Shown piece by piece: positions 18,033 to 27,923 of a DNA stretch of 64,000 nt. How positions within the stretch are numbered: the stretch's first letter is position 1; each line of letters begins with the position of its first letter. Location: the NCBI RefSeq assembly GCF_003315245.1, contig NZ_QNRT01000001.1, positions 963,457 through 1,027,456 of the forward strand, written 5' to 3'. The stretch comes from Arenicella xantha. Lineage in GTDB: Bacteria; Pseudomonadota; Gammaproteobacteria; Arenicellales; Arenicellaceae. The notes under the pieces were generated by a model that worked only from the letters and a program-made list of their open reading frames with translations, was not told where the DNA came from and did not search any database. Position numbers and translations under genes: made by a program.

Positions 18033-19223
18033 TTATAGCTGCTCGACTAATAACCCAGCCATGAGTTCTCTGATTTTCTCATGCCAATCTCGCGCATGCC
18101 AGTCAGCGTTGGAAACCCGCTCAGAATTAGCGATATCGGCGTCAATACTACGCTGCAACTGAGTCACCAACTCAACCGACAAGGCGGTCACGCAACACTC
18201 TTCATCTTTCGATAAGGAACGATGGTTGATATTAGCCGAACCAAAGCAAGCAACCTGGTCATCTATCAACAATAGCTTAGTGTGCATCATGGTCTTTTGA
18301 TAGCGATATATGCTAACGCCAGCGTCCAATAAGGATTGGTAGTAACGCTGCCCAGCGAGTTGTGACAAACGGCTATCACAATATTTACCACCCGTTAAAA
18401 TTGTCACTTTTACACCTCGCTGCTGCGCCTGACACAACATATCAATTAGGTCTGCGTCGGGCGAAAAATACGCAGTAGTCAGGGTAATCCGTGATTTTGC
18501 AAGCATGACTAAGGTTCTGACCAAGCTCGATATATCAGTCCAGCCAACCGTACTAGAGGCATTAACTATTTGCAGCGGTATGTTTTCTGGCATCAGGGTA
18601 TGCGGGCTATCGGCCAATGCGTTAGGCACATCGTGCAACCAAGCGCCGCTTTCGTTCCAATTATCCAGAAAACTGGCCCGAAGTGCGGTGATAGCAGGCC
18701 CTTGCAACTCGAAATGATTGTCACGCCACTCTTGAGGGTTTCGCGCATCACCGCCCCATTCATCCGCGATGCCAACACCACCAGTAAACCCAAAGGTATT
18801 GTCGCAGATCAATATTTTTCGATGAGTTCGCTTGTCAGCACGCCATATCCGCCAAGTCGCTATCGGCCGAAACCATCGAAGCTCAACGCCAGCAGACTGC
18901 ATCTTGGCAACTAAACCGGCATCCATTTGCTTGGCACCATAAGCATCAAGCAGCAGCCGCACCGTCACTCCCTTTGCTGCGCGCTCTGCCAATGCGTTAG
19001 CAAATCGCTGTGCGATATCGCCGCGCCAATACACAAAAGTGACGAGTTCAATCACCGACACGGCTCGCTCGATAGCCTCTAGCATTGCCGGAAAGATCGC
19101 CTCGCCGTTTTGTAATGGCCGTACCGCATTACCGTCGGTGAAGTTAACGCCTAGCGCCGCCTCCAAGCGACTACGATAATAATATGCGGTATCTTGCGCA
19201 GTAAATTCACTACCGGAGCTCAT
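18033..19223 (-). CDS. Phospholipase D family protein, cardiolipin-synthase-like
   Basis: The 396-residue product carries two HKD motifs, THRKILICD near residue 131 and HTKLLLIDD in the second half, each followed by a Gly-rich turn (FTGGVGIAD, FGSANINHRS). This is the paired catalytic site of the PLD superfamily. Enzymes of this size without N-terminal membrane helices resemble ClsB-type cardiolipin synthases, which join phosphatidyl groups to make cardiolipin. A phosphatidyltransferase with another acceptor is possible. The ATG at 19221-19223 is used. The gene converges on the sulfatase-like gene, 40 bp apart. Confidence 0.85.
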   Translation of the reverse strand: MSSGSEFTAQDTAYYYRSRLEAALGVNFTDGNAVRPLQNGEAIFPAMLEAIERAVSVIELVTFVYWRGDIAQRFANALAERAAKGVTVRLLLDAYGAKQMDAGLVAKMQSAGVELRWFRPIATWRIWRADKRTHRKILICDNTFGFTGGVGIADEWGGDARNPQEWRDNHFELQGPAITALRASFLDNWNESGAWLHDVPNALADSPHTLMPENIPLQIVNASSTVGWTDISSLVRTLVMLAKSRITLTTAYFSPDADLIDMLCQAQQRGVKVTILTGGKYCDSRLSQLAGQRYYQSLLDAGVSIYRYQKTMMHTKLLLIDDQVACFGSANINHRSLSKDEECCVTALSVELVTQLQRSIDADIANSERVSNADWHARDWHEKIRELMAGLLVEQL

Positions 19224-19340
19224 AGATAAACCTGATTAAAGTTGCTGTTCAACGACCTAAAAAGCTGATTAGCCTACAGCAGCTGCGGACAAGAAAGTGT
19301 GTATAAACACGCAATACGGATACCGGAATGGACACCAAAC

Positions 19341-20114
19341 TCAATCGATTGGATCATTAACATCGCTGATCGTGTCGATCAATAATTGCGCCATCTCAGT
19401 TGGTTTGACTCGATAAATCACATGATCTCCAGCAAAGGTGCGTATGGTCCAGCCGCGGCTCGCTGCACGACGCCAAGACGGATCCTCAGATCGTGCCGCC
19501 ATGGTCATTTCCTCAGGAACAAAAGCCACATAACTGACATTTATTGTCTTGGCCTTAGGGTTATCAAAACTAACTGCTTGAGAAATGGTATTGGCCGGAT
19601 GATACACATCGCGTGGATACGGTAATGATGGATCTACCCAAGGGAATTTCACCAAATGATCTTCAATCGGATAGTCACTAAATTTGCCGCCCCACGTCTC
19701 CATGGCAGACATTCCATGCCCCGGCACCGCTGCATCGAGAAACGTTGCATGCTTAATACGTTCAGGTATTTCATTCATCACGCCGGTCAACACCATGCCG
19801 CCATAACTATGGCCAACCAAGACAACCTGCTGTAAATCTTCAAATAAAATCAGATTAACAATGTCGCTGATATGCGTGTCGAGGTTCACATCTGGCCCCG
19901 CTAGGTGAAAACGCTCACCGAGACCGGTCAGCGTTGGGCGATAAACCGAATGTCCCCGCTGGATAAGAGTCTCACTTACGGTACGCCAGTCCCATCCACC
20001 GCCGGTTGCACCATGCACAATAATAAAAGTTTGTTTATCGCCGCCAGCACTCACTGGACTAGCTGATATCAAGCAGCCAAAAAGTAATAGAGCATTTATG
20101 AGAATGTTACGCAT
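19341..20114 (-). CDS. Exported alpha/beta hydrolase
   Basis: A signal peptide (to about SPVSA, residue 23) is followed by a 230-residue alpha/beta-hydrolase domain. HGATGGGWDW forms the oxyanion-hole region, GHSYGG holds the nucleophilic Ser103, and GDHVIY near the end holds the catalytic His. The sequence resembles the esterase group that includes plant methyl-ester hydrolases and many uncharacterised bacterial enzymes. Location is probably periplasmic. Substrate unknown. It lies alone between the PLD-family gene and nasA on the minus strand, 127 bp beyond the end of the nitrate operon. Confidence 0.82.
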   Translation of the reverse strand: MRNILINALLLFGCLISASPVSAGGDKQTFIIVHGATGGGWDWRTVSETLIQRGHSVYRPTLTGLGERFHLAGPDVNLDTHISDIVNLILFEDLQQVVLVGHSYGGMVLTGVMNEIPERIKHATFLDAAVPGHGMSAMETWGGKFSDYPIEDHLVKFPWVDPSLPYPRDVYHPANTISQAVSFDNPKAKTINVSYVAFVPEEMTMAARSEDPSWRRAASRGWTIRTFAGDHVIYRVKPTEMAQLLIDTISDVNDPID

Positions 20115-20241
20115 AGTTAAGAGCCTCCGCCAAGGCGATCTAGTCAGGTGCCCACCAGTGTAACAAAGCCATCATCATCGACGCTATTTGTATCTCAAGC
20201 TAACGGTCATTACGCTTGTCAAACCCAACTCATCAACCAAC

Positions 20242-22851
20242 CTAACGATTTGCAATAAGATAATTTAGCTCAGGTTTACAACTACCGCATTTTGAACCAC
20301 AGCCCAACGTCGAAGACAATTCCTCAATGCTCGACGTTCCGCCATCAATTGAGAGCTCAATGGCTTTACGCGTTGTGCCGAAGCAACTACAAATCAACTC
20401 ATCAGCACCACCAGCTTCTCCGCGCAATAGGTCAGACCAAGGCACAAGCTGTGGGTTGGCATAAAGTTGGTTTAACCATGTCAAGCTGGGCAAACGGCTA
20501 GCATCTACTGCAACGAACAACAAGATTTCAAGCTGATCCTGTTGGTAAGCGGCAATCACTTCTGATTCATCAATGGGGTTTTGGTACTGTGTAATCGTTA
20601 AATCACTATCACTAGTATTTAGCACCCATTGACGCCAATCGACTTTGGCATTCGTACCTACTAGGGTTGCTAGGCCTGCATCAACCACACTTTCAGCCCA
20701 ATAAACCCAAGCATGCTTGTCAATGGGCGCACGACTCACCACATATACCCATTGCCCGCAATCATAAGGTTCGATCGCTACAATAGCTGCTTTAGATTCC
20801 GGCTGGCCAGACACTGGGTCGACAACCGATTCAATGAGGTTGCAGACCACAGCGTGCGTGGCAAACTGTTGATTCCAATGAATTGGGCTAAACAGCTGCC
20901 CGGAAGCAATCGATTGAGAGACCTCCGCCCGCATCACAACTCGACCAAGCACGTTGCTCACTTGCACAAACTGATGGTGCTTGATCCCTAGTGTTAGCGC
21001 GTCTTCAGGGTTTATTTGCACAAATGGTAGCGGGTCATGCACGGTTAATGCGGGCACCGCTCCGGTACGCGTCATGGTGTGCCATTGATCACGCAAGCGC
21101 CCCGTATTTAGAATAAACTCAGCTTTTTTTGCCTGTATTTTTTTCGGTTTGCCACTCACAAACTGCGCTCGGCCGGAGGCGGTATAAAACTGCCCGTCCT
21201 CGAATAACCTATCCGTCCCTTGCGGATGCGTAGCGGTGACAGGCCATTGTATGGGAGTTAGTTCCTGATACTCGAGCTCGGACAAATCACTTAGTCCGCT
21301 AATATCGAAGGCTCGGCTACCTTGATTCTCAAATCCCGATAACGCCGCATGTTCGACAAAGATAGCGTGCGGGCTCTGATACGGGAAGTATTCTTGAAAG
21401 CCAAGTTGATGTGCAACCTGTGTTATTGCCCACCAATCGGCTTTAGCCGACCCTGGAGCTTGACGAAAAGCACGTTGGCGACTAATTCGTCGTTCAGAAT
21501 TAGTAACACTACCGTCTTTTTCTCCCCAACCCAATGCCGGCAGAACAATATCGGCAAAGTCGCTGGTATCAGTATGCGTCACATCGGACACAATTACCGT
21601 TGGGCAAATCTCAAGAGCCGCTCTGATTTTGTTACTGTTCGGTAGGCTTACGGCTGGATTGGTAGCCATAATCCACAGCACCTTAATCTTACCTTCTGCT
21701 ACCGCTTCAAATAAGTCGACCGCTTTTAAGCCGGCCTCATTAGCGATACGTGGTGAATTCCAAAATCGTTGCACACGATCGATGTCCCCCGATGAAAAAT
21801 CCATATGCGCAGCCAGTTGGTTAGCTAGACCACCGACTTCCCGCCCACCCATGGCATTTGGTTGACCGGTGATCGAAAATGGCCCAGCACCGGCATAACC
21901 CAAGCGACCAGTCGCCAAATGGCAATTGATGATGGCATTACACTTATCTGTTCCGGTAGCCGATTGATTAATTCCTTGCGAGTAAAAGCTTACCGTCTTC
22001 GGTGTCGCCAAAAACCAATCGAAGAATGTTTGTACTAAAGATTGGTCTAATCCGGTCTCACGCGAAACACGTTCAAGGCTCATTGCTTCAGCGCTGTTCG
22101 CAGCGGCTTCAAACCCATCAGTGTGACGATCAATGTAACCCTGATCGATACCATCAGTTTGAATTAGGTAACGCAACAACCCTTGAAACAAAAAGCCGTC
22201 AGTACTTGGCAACAAAGGTAAGTGTAAATCAACCAAGTCATTAGTAGCGGTCTGCCTCGGGTCAATTGAAACAACCCGCATATTGGGGTTATTAGCTTTA
22301 GCGGCAACCATGCGTTGATACAACACCGGATGGGTCCACGCCGCATTTGATCCGACCAGCACAATAAGATCAGCCACATCCAAGTCTTCGTAGCAGCAAG
22401 GCACCGAATCTGATCCGAAGGCCCGCTTATAAGCAGCCACCGCAGAGGACATACAAAGGCGCGAATTGGTATCAACGTTAGCGGTCCCAATAAACCCTTT
22501 CATGAGTTTATTTGCAACGTAATAATCTTCAGTCAGCAGCTGCCCCGACAAATAAAAGGCGACACTATCGCGCCCGTATTGCGCGATGCTTTGCTCTATC
22601 TTCCGGGCAATTGTTTGCGTTGCCTCAGACCAACTAACCGCCTCTCCATATACAACTGGATGAGTCAATCGGTTGCCGTCGCGGACACTGAGCAAGGTTT
22701 CCTTTAAATTGCTACCCTTGCTACAAAGTCGACCATAATTAGCGGGATGTGTTGGCGTAGCGAGGACAGTCTTAACGTCGTCATCGAGAACCGATACCGA
22801 CACACCACATCCGACACCACAATACGGGCAAGTGCTTAAAATTTCAGGCAT
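20242..22851 (-). CDS. nasA: Assimilatory nitrate reductase catalytic subunit
   Basis: This 869-residue cytoplasmic molybdopterin enzyme reduces nitrate to nitrite. The N-terminal 4Fe-4S site is CPYCGVGCG with a later LCSKGSN. The molybdopterin-oxidoreductase and dinucleotide-binding regions follow, with TGQPNAMGGREVGGLAN and QWHTMTRTGAVPAL typical of Nas/Nap-type enzymes. A BFD-like 2Fe-2S domain closes the protein (ICSCFGTTRKA, CGSKCGSCKPEL), as in Klebsiella-type NasA, where it passes electrons in. It is the last gene of the nitrate operon, 21 bp after nirD. Confidence 0.95.
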   Translation of the reverse strand: MPEILSTCPYCGVGCGVSVSVLDDDVKTVLATPTHPANYGRLCSKGSNLKETLLSVRDGNRLTHPVVYGEAVSWSEATQTIARKIEQSIAQYGRDSVAFYLSGQLLTEDYYVANKLMKGFIGTANVDTNSRLCMSSAVAAYKRAFGSDSVPCCYEDLDVADLIVLVGSNAAWTHPVLYQRMVAAKANNPNMRVVSIDPRQTATNDLVDLHLPLLPSTDGFLFQGLLRYLIQTDGIDQGYIDRHTDGFEAAANSAEAMSLERVSRETGLDQSLVQTFFDWFLATPKTVSFYSQGINQSATGTDKCNAIINCHLATGRLGYAGAGPFSITGQPNAMGGREVGGLANQLAAHMDFSSGDIDRVQRFWNSPRIANEAGLKAVDLFEAVAEGKIKVLWIMATNPAVSLPNSNKIRAALEICPTVIVSDVTHTDTSDFADIVLPALGWGEKDGSVTNSERRISRQRAFRQAPGSAKADWWAITQVAHQLGFQEYFPYQSPHAIFVEHAALSGFENQGSRAFDISGLSDLSELEYQELTPIQWPVTATHPQGTDRLFEDGQFYTASGRAQFVSGKPKKIQAKKAEFILNTGRLRDQWHTMTRTGAVPALTVHDPLPFVQINPEDALTLGIKHHQFVQVSNVLGRVVMRAEVSQSIASGQLFSPIHWNQQFATHAVVCNLIESVVDPVSGQPESKAAIVAIEPYDCGQWVYVVSRAPIDKHAWVYWAESVVDAGLATLVGTNAKVDWRQWVLNTSDSDLTITQYQNPIDESEVIAAYQQDQLEILLFVAVDASRLPSLTWLNQLYANPQLVPWSDLLRGEAGGADELICSCFGTTRKAIELSIDGGTSSIEELSSTLGCGSKCGSCKPELNYLIANR

Positions 22852-22872
22852 AGCAATCGATACTCACCATGG

Positions 22873-23208
22873 CTAAGCGCCCAAAACAACATGTGCGCCA
22901 CTGATCCGAGCTGGATAAACGGACACACTAGCATCGGCCTCGATACAGTCACCAGTACTCAAAGAGAAATGTTGTTTGTAGAGCGGAGATGCTACAACTA
23001 ATTCATCTCCAACACTGCCAACAATGCCTCGCGATAACACGTTAGCGTTGCCGAGCGGATCCCAGTTATCGAGCGCGTATAGTTTTTGTTCTGTTTCAGG
23101 CAGATAGAATAACGCGACCTGTTTTTGCTCTCCATGAACCTCGACTAAAGCACAAACACCCGAATTCACCACTAGATCACTGACGGTACAAATAATTTGT
23201 TGACTCAT
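22873..23208 (-). CDS. nirD: Nitrite reductase small subunit
   Basis: The 111-residue protein has the Rieske fold of NirD (LYALDNWDPLGNANVLSRG, SPLYKQHFSL, TGDCIE) but lacks the Cys/His pairs that would hold a 2Fe-2S cluster, which is normal for NirD. It partners NirB in NADH-dependent reduction of nitrite to ammonium in the cytoplasm. It lies 16 bp after nirB and just before nasA. Confidence 0.93.
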   Translation of the reverse strand: MSQQIICTVSDLVVNSGVCALVEVHGEQKQVALFYLPETEQKLYALDNWDPLGNANVLSRGIVGSVGDELVVASPLYKQHFSLSTGDCIEADASVSVYPARISGAHVVLGA

Positions 23209-23224
23209 AATTTCTAAACCTGCA

Positions 23225-25753
23225 CTAAGGCAGAACCTTTAATTGATTACGCCGCTTTTCAGCTTCCGTTGCAGGTCGAATTTGACCGCGTTCAGTGCTC
23301 ATTACAATGTTAGCGTCCCGTTCCGACGAATTAACAAACTGGCGAAACCGCTTGAGTTTATCGGCATCCCCAAGAGCGGTCTTCCATTCACATTGGTAAG
23401 TGTCAATAATGTGCTGCATTTGCGCTTCCAATTCAGCACCAATACCCAGCGAGTCATCGATAATCACACTCTGTAAATACGGCAAGCCCCCTTCCAAGCT
23501 TTCAAACCACACCGAAGTGCGCTGCAAGCGATCGGCTGTACGCACATAGAACATCAAGAATCGATCGATATACTGCAATAACGTTGGGGTATCCAAGTCA
23601 GTTGCAAACAAATCGGCGTGTCTTGGCTTCATGCCACCATTGCCACACAGGTAGAGATTCCAACCATTTTCAGTCGCGATTACCCCCACATCCTTACTTT
23701 GAGCTTCAGCGCACTCCCGAGTACAACCTGACACCGCCATTTTTAATTTATGCGGGGAACGCAGTCCTTTATAACGATTTTCCAGATCTATCGCTTGGCC
23801 AACGCTGTCTTGCACACCATAGCGGCACCAAGTACTACCGACGCACGACTTAACCGTGCGTAGTGACTTGGCATAGGCATGACCCGTTTCAAAGCCTGCA
23901 TTAATAAGTCGCCCCCAGATATCCGGAAGATCATTCAATTGAGCACCAAATAAATCGACGCGTTGCCCGCCGGTAATTTTGGTATACAAGCCATAGTCTT
24001 TCGCCACCTGTCCAAGCGAGATCAGCTGGTCGGGTAAAATCTCACCACCAGGCACGCGCGGAACCACTGAATAAGTGCCATCCTTTTGCATGTTTGCCAT
24101 AAACGTATCATTCGTGTCTTGCAGTGGTACCAAATCAGATTCCAGCACATGCTCATTCCACACAGACGCCAAAATTGACCCAATAGCAGGTTTGCAGATA
24201 TCACAACCAAGACCATTCCCGTGTTGGGCTATGAGTTCATTAAAGGTCTTTATCTGCGTACTTTGGACTATGGTAAATAATTGCTGGCGAGTAAATTTAA
24301 AGTGCTCGCACAAGTCCGTGTTGACCTCTAACCCACGCGCCGATAGTTCAAAATCAACCACGTTTTTAAGCAACGCTGCGCACCCTCCGCAGCCCGTCGA
24401 GGCCTTTGTACAGGTCTTGATATCGCCTAACGTAACTTGACCATCGTCGATGGCTGCCATCACATCCGCCTTAGTCACGTTATGACATGAACATATCGAA
24501 GCGGTCATCGGTAAAGCATCAACCCCTAAGGTCGGTGCCGCACCATTGGTCGCAGGCAAGATTAGGTTTTCTGCTTCCGCGGGTAATTCAATATCGTTCA
24601 AATAGTATTGCAAAATAGTATCGTAATCACTGCAATCGCCGACCAACGTAGCACCTAACACTCGCTTACCGTCTGCGGTTACATTTAAGCGTTTATATAC
24701 GTCATCACGTTCATCGCTAAATACGAAGGCTCGAGACTCCTCCACCACCCCCTTAGAATCACCAATTGAACCTACATCAACGCCGAGTAATTTGAGCTTG
24801 GTGCTCATATCTGCGCCGGTGAAGGACACTTTTTCTTTGGTTAGTTGAGACACTGCGGCCTCAGCCATTCGATAACCGGGAGCAACTAGCCCATAAATAA
24901 AGTTACCTAACACCGCACATTCACCAATTGCGAAAATATTCTCATCCGATGTTTTACAATGGTAGTCAATCTCAATACCACCACGTTCACCAACATTTAA
25001 ATCCGCATCACGCGCCAGTTGATCATATGGGCGAATTCCCGCCGAAAATACAATTAAGTCGGTTTCCAGCTGTGTTTCATCGGCAAACTCCATTTTCAAA
25101 CGATGCTGATCACCTGCGACGATTTTCTGTGTGGCTTTATTGGTGTGAACCTTAACTCCGAGCGCTTCAATTTTGCGCCGTAACATGCCACTACCGCCTT
25201 CATCGAGCTGTACGCCCATGAGGCCAGGCGCAAATTCGACAACATGAGCTTCCAAGCCTAAGTTCTTCAACGCATTAGCACACTCTAAGCCCAGAAGACC
25301 ACCACCCACGACGACACCCACCTGCTTTCCTTTGGCCGATGCTTTGATCTCAGCGAGGTCATCAATAGTGCGATAAGCAAGACAGTGCGCCTGTTCCCGA
25401 CCGGGAACCGGTGGAATAAACGGGTAAGAGCCTGTAGCAAGCACCAATTTATCGTACAAAAACTCCTGCCCGCCCTCGGTCACCACTTTTTTTCCAACTC
25501 GGTCTATTCTGGCGACGAAATCGCCAAAATGAGCATCTACCCCCAGCTCAACATAACGTTCTCGAGTGGTAAGTGCCAAATCTGAAGGCTTTTTACCATC
25601 AAAGACTTCAGACAAATGAACACGATCATAAGCCGGTCTTGATTCACCGCCGATAACGCAAATATCAGCATCTACACTGCTAGCAGCCAAAGTTTCGACA
25701 TAGTGGTGCCCCACCATTCCGTTACCCACAACAACAATTTTAAGTTTTTTCAT
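23225..25753 (-). CDS. nirB: NADH-dependent nitrite reductase large subunit
   Basis: NirB reduces nitrite to ammonium with six electrons from NADH. The 842-residue protein opens with a Rossmann FAD site (KIVVVGNGMVGHHYVE) and an NAD site (GVVVGGGLLGLECA). A BFD-like 2Fe-2S domain (CSCHNVTK, later CGGCAALL) follows. The C-terminal siroheme/4Fe-4S reductase domain has cluster cysteines in CVGSTWCRYG and CTRECAEAQ. The start is ATG 25751-25753; the frame runs upstream to 25831, but that part overlaps the leader and has no similarity. The porin gene ends 13 bp upstream. Confidence 0.96.
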   Translation of the reverse strand: MKKLKIVVVGNGMVGHHYVETLAASSVDADICVIGGESRPAYDRVHLSEVFDGKKPSDLALTTRERYVELGVDAHFGDFVARIDRVGKKVVTEGGQEFLYDKLVLATGSYPFIPPVPGREQAHCLAYRTIDDLAEIKASAKGKQVGVVVGGGLLGLECANALKNLGLEAHVVEFAPGLMGVQLDEGGSGMLRRKIEALGVKVHTNKATQKIVAGDQHRLKMEFADETQLETDLIVFSAGIRPYDQLARDADLNVGERGGIEIDYHCKTSDENIFAIGECAVLGNFIYGLVAPGYRMAEAAVSQLTKEKVSFTGADMSTKLKLLGVDVGSIGDSKGVVEESRAFVFSDERDDVYKRLNVTADGKRVLGATLVGDCSDYDTILQYYLNDIELPAEAENLILPATNGAAPTLGVDALPMTASICSCHNVTKADVMAAIDDGQVTLGDIKTCTKASTGCGGCAALLKNVVDFELSARGLEVNTDLCEHFKFTRQQLFTIVQSTQIKTFNELIAQHGNGLGCDICKPAIGSILASVWNEHVLESDLVPLQDTNDTFMANMQKDGTYSVVPRVPGGEILPDQLISLGQVAKDYGLYTKITGGQRVDLFGAQLNDLPDIWGRLINAGFETGHAYAKSLRTVKSCVGSTWCRYGVQDSVGQAIDLENRYKGLRSPHKLKMAVSGCTRECAEAQSKDVGVIATENGWNLYLCGNGGMKPRHADLFATDLDTPTLLQYIDRFLMFYVRTADRLQRTSVWFESLEGGLPYLQSVIIDDSLGIGAELEAQMQHIIDTYQCEWKTALGDADKLKRFRQFVNSSERDANIVMSTERGQIRPATEAEKRRNQLKVLP

Positions 25754-25766
25754 AAGTACTATTACC

Positions 25767-26942
25767 TTAGAATTTTGCGCCAGCCCAAACCCAGAGCTTA
25801 TCGGTGTCAACTTTGCCAAAGGCTGCATCACCAGCCGAATAGGCCGAAAACTTTATGCCCGCAGAGAAGTGCTTGTTGATGCCGCGCGTGTATTGCACAT
25901 TAACTTCATCACCAAGATCACTCACGCCATTGAGCGGTAAATCAGACGAATAATCATGATAGGCAGCCAACCATTTTCCACCGGCGAACTGGCCAGCAAC
26001 TGAAAGCACCACGTCTTCGAGTCCTTGATTAGGTGTCACCAAGAACTGATCACTCCAGCCATTGAATTTGTGTAATGTCGCCAACGGTGTTGCAAAGCCA
26101 TTAGCGCCATCGTCGGAACTCAGCACTTCGTAACCGAGCTTTGCGGTAATACCTGACCACACAGCACCGCCTTCCAGCAGTAGATAATCGGTATCGAATA
26201 CATTGTTAGTCTCTTGCTTAGCGTATTCGGCCGCATACAAAAGCTTAGATTCAGCCATAGCGACCGCGCCACTTAAACTCACGCCATACGTATCGAGCGC
26301 ATTGGGCAGGCCATTATCGACCTCAAGTAAGTAGGTATACCCGACCAACTTACCGAACGGTGTTTGATACGATGTATTGAGAATTACGTCCTTGCTGTCT
26401 ATATCCGCTTCTTCAGCAAAAATACGGTTTCGTTTATTCAGGTATGCCGCGTTAACCACTAAACCATCAATCGGTTTGACTGCGACTACAACACCATCGA
26501 ATGTCTGTCGGTCTTGACGCCAGCCAACGTGCCCAACGAAGCGATGCCCGTCGAGCGTAAACACCTGACGACCCACCTTTGCTGTCACCATACTGCTTGT
26601 GTATTGCACGAACGCCTGATCGATTTCAGTAACCTCAGGATCAGCAATCACCGAATACCGCCCAGGCTTTACTCCGGCTGGCGGCACGCTAAAATCGTCA
26701 ATTAGGCTCCGACTATCTTCGACCTCTAGCGTAGCTGACAAACCGGACCAATCCGCTGACTTATAGCCAAGCCGACTACGTAGCGTCAGCGCATCGGCGT
26801 CTTGTAAGGCGTTGCTTTGGTGAACCGACTCGTATCGCAAACGAAAATCGCCATAAACTTTACCTGCATCTTTTGCGTTATCTTGGGCGTTTGAATTGCC
26901 ACAAACGATACATATTGCAATAACCAAATAGACTCTTTTCAT
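25767..26942 (-). CDS. Outer-membrane porin-like barrel in the nitrate operon
   Basis: The 391-residue product has a signal peptide (MKRVYLVIAICIVCGNSNAQ) and then alternating amphipathic strands ending in KLWVWAGAKF, a C-terminal Phe typical of outer-membrane barrels. GDFRLRYESV and the VGRQVFTLDGHRFVGH segment resemble the alginate-export/OprD-like porin group. Lying between the nitrate ABC transporter and nirB in the same operon, it probably lets nitrate or nitrite cross the outer membrane. That substrate is inferred from context only. It is 93 bp after nrtD. Confidence 0.8.
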   Translation of the reverse strand: MKRVYLVIAICIVCGNSNAQDNAKDAGKVYGDFRLRYESVHQSNALQDADALTLRSRLGYKSADWSGLSATLEVEDSRSLIDDFSVPPAGVKPGRYSVIADPEVTEIDQAFVQYTSSMVTAKVGRQVFTLDGHRFVGHVGWRQDRQTFDGVVVAVKPIDGLVVNAAYLNKRNRIFAEEADIDSKDVILNTSYQTPFGKLVGYTYLLEVDNGLPNALDTYGVSLSGAVAMAESKLLYAAEYAKQETNNVFDTDYLLLEGGAVWSGITAKLGYEVLSSDDGANGFATPLATLHKFNGWSDQFLVTPNQGLEDVVLSVAGQFAGGKWLAAYHDYSSDLPLNGVSDLGDEVNVQYTRGINKHFSAGIKFSAYSAGDAAFGKVDTDKLWVWAGAKF

Positions 26943-27035
26943 AATTCACTCATATGCATAGGGGTTGATCAACCAGCGCTTGGTTTTAGTTAAAAGGGTA
27001 ATCGGCAGCACGCAATGATGCTAAGTTCGCGGCAA

Positions 27036-27905
27036 CTAACTCACCTTCTCATCGTTACTCGACGCTTGAGCGGATTCTGCCGGTGTGGTTTCGATCTTCT
27101 TCTTAGCGGCATCAAAATCCACCACACCTTTCTTTTCATAAAGAAATGACAGAACTTGTTGCCGGTAATAGTTGAATTTATCGCTCTTCGCCAAGGCTAA
27201 ACGCTCTCGTGGTCGCGCTAGGTCGATCTCCAATATTTCGCCTACGCGGGCAGCCGGACCATTCGACATCATGACAATTTTGTCGGACATCAATACCGCC
27301 TCATCAACATCATGCGTGATTAGAATAACGGTCGTATTTAGCTCTTTCTGAATCTCCATCACCGAGTCCTGTAGGTTTGCTCGGGTCAGTGCATCAAGCG
27401 CACCAAATGGTTCATCCATTAACATCACCTTAGGCTGCATCGCCAAGCAGCGCGCAATACCAACACGTTGCTTCATACCACCAGAGATTTCATGCGGCAT
27501 CTTTTGAGTTGCATGATCCATCTTAACGAGGCGCAAGTTATGCTCTACCCACTCCATCATTTCAGCGCGCGTTTTATTTCCTTTAAATACCTGCTCGACG
27601 CCAAGCGCCACATTGTCATACACACTTAGCCATGGCATGAGAGCATGACTTTGGAAAACCACTGCGCGGTCTGGCCCCGGCTCATTCACTTCTTTGCCAT
27701 CCAAAATAACGCCACCGGAAGTCGCTTGATACAGACCCGCAACAATATTCAGGACGGTTGATTTACCGCAACCGGAGTGGCCAATTATCGACACGAATTC
27801 ACCTTCATTAATATGAAAATCGACATCGGACAAAGCACAATAAGTACCATTAGATGTTGGAAATTCGATTCCAACTCGCGATATTTCTAGAAATTTATTC
27901 ATCAT
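27036..27905 (-). CDS. nrtD: Nitrate ABC transporter ATP-binding subunit
   Basis: An ATPase of the nitrate/sulfonate/taurine ABC class, 289 residues. Walker A is GHSGCGKST, the signature is EISGGMKQR, and Walker B is VMLMDEPFGALD; the H-loop ITHDVDEA follows. The C-terminal tail is charged (FDAAKKKIETTPAE). It energises import of nitrate with NrtB and NrtA. Two ATGs are adjacent at the start (27900-27905). Purine-rich GGGAG lies just upstream. It is cotranscribed with nrtB, 18 bp apart. Confidence 0.92.
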   Translation of the reverse strand: MMNKFLEISRVGIEFPTSNGTYCALSDVDFHINEGEFVSIIGHSGCGKSTVLNIVAGLYQATSGGVILDGKEVNEPGPDRAVVFQSHALMPWLSVYDNVALGVEQVFKGNKTRAEMMEWVEHNLRLVKMDHATQKMPHEISGGMKQRVGIARCLAMQPKVMLMDEPFGALDALTRANLQDSVMEIQKELNTTVILITHDVDEAVLMSDKIVMMSNGPAARVGEILEIDLARPRERLALAKSDKFNYYRQQVLSFLYEKKGVVDFDAAKKKIETTPAESAQASSNDEKVS

Positions 27906-27923
27906 TTTGGCTCCCGGCCTCTA

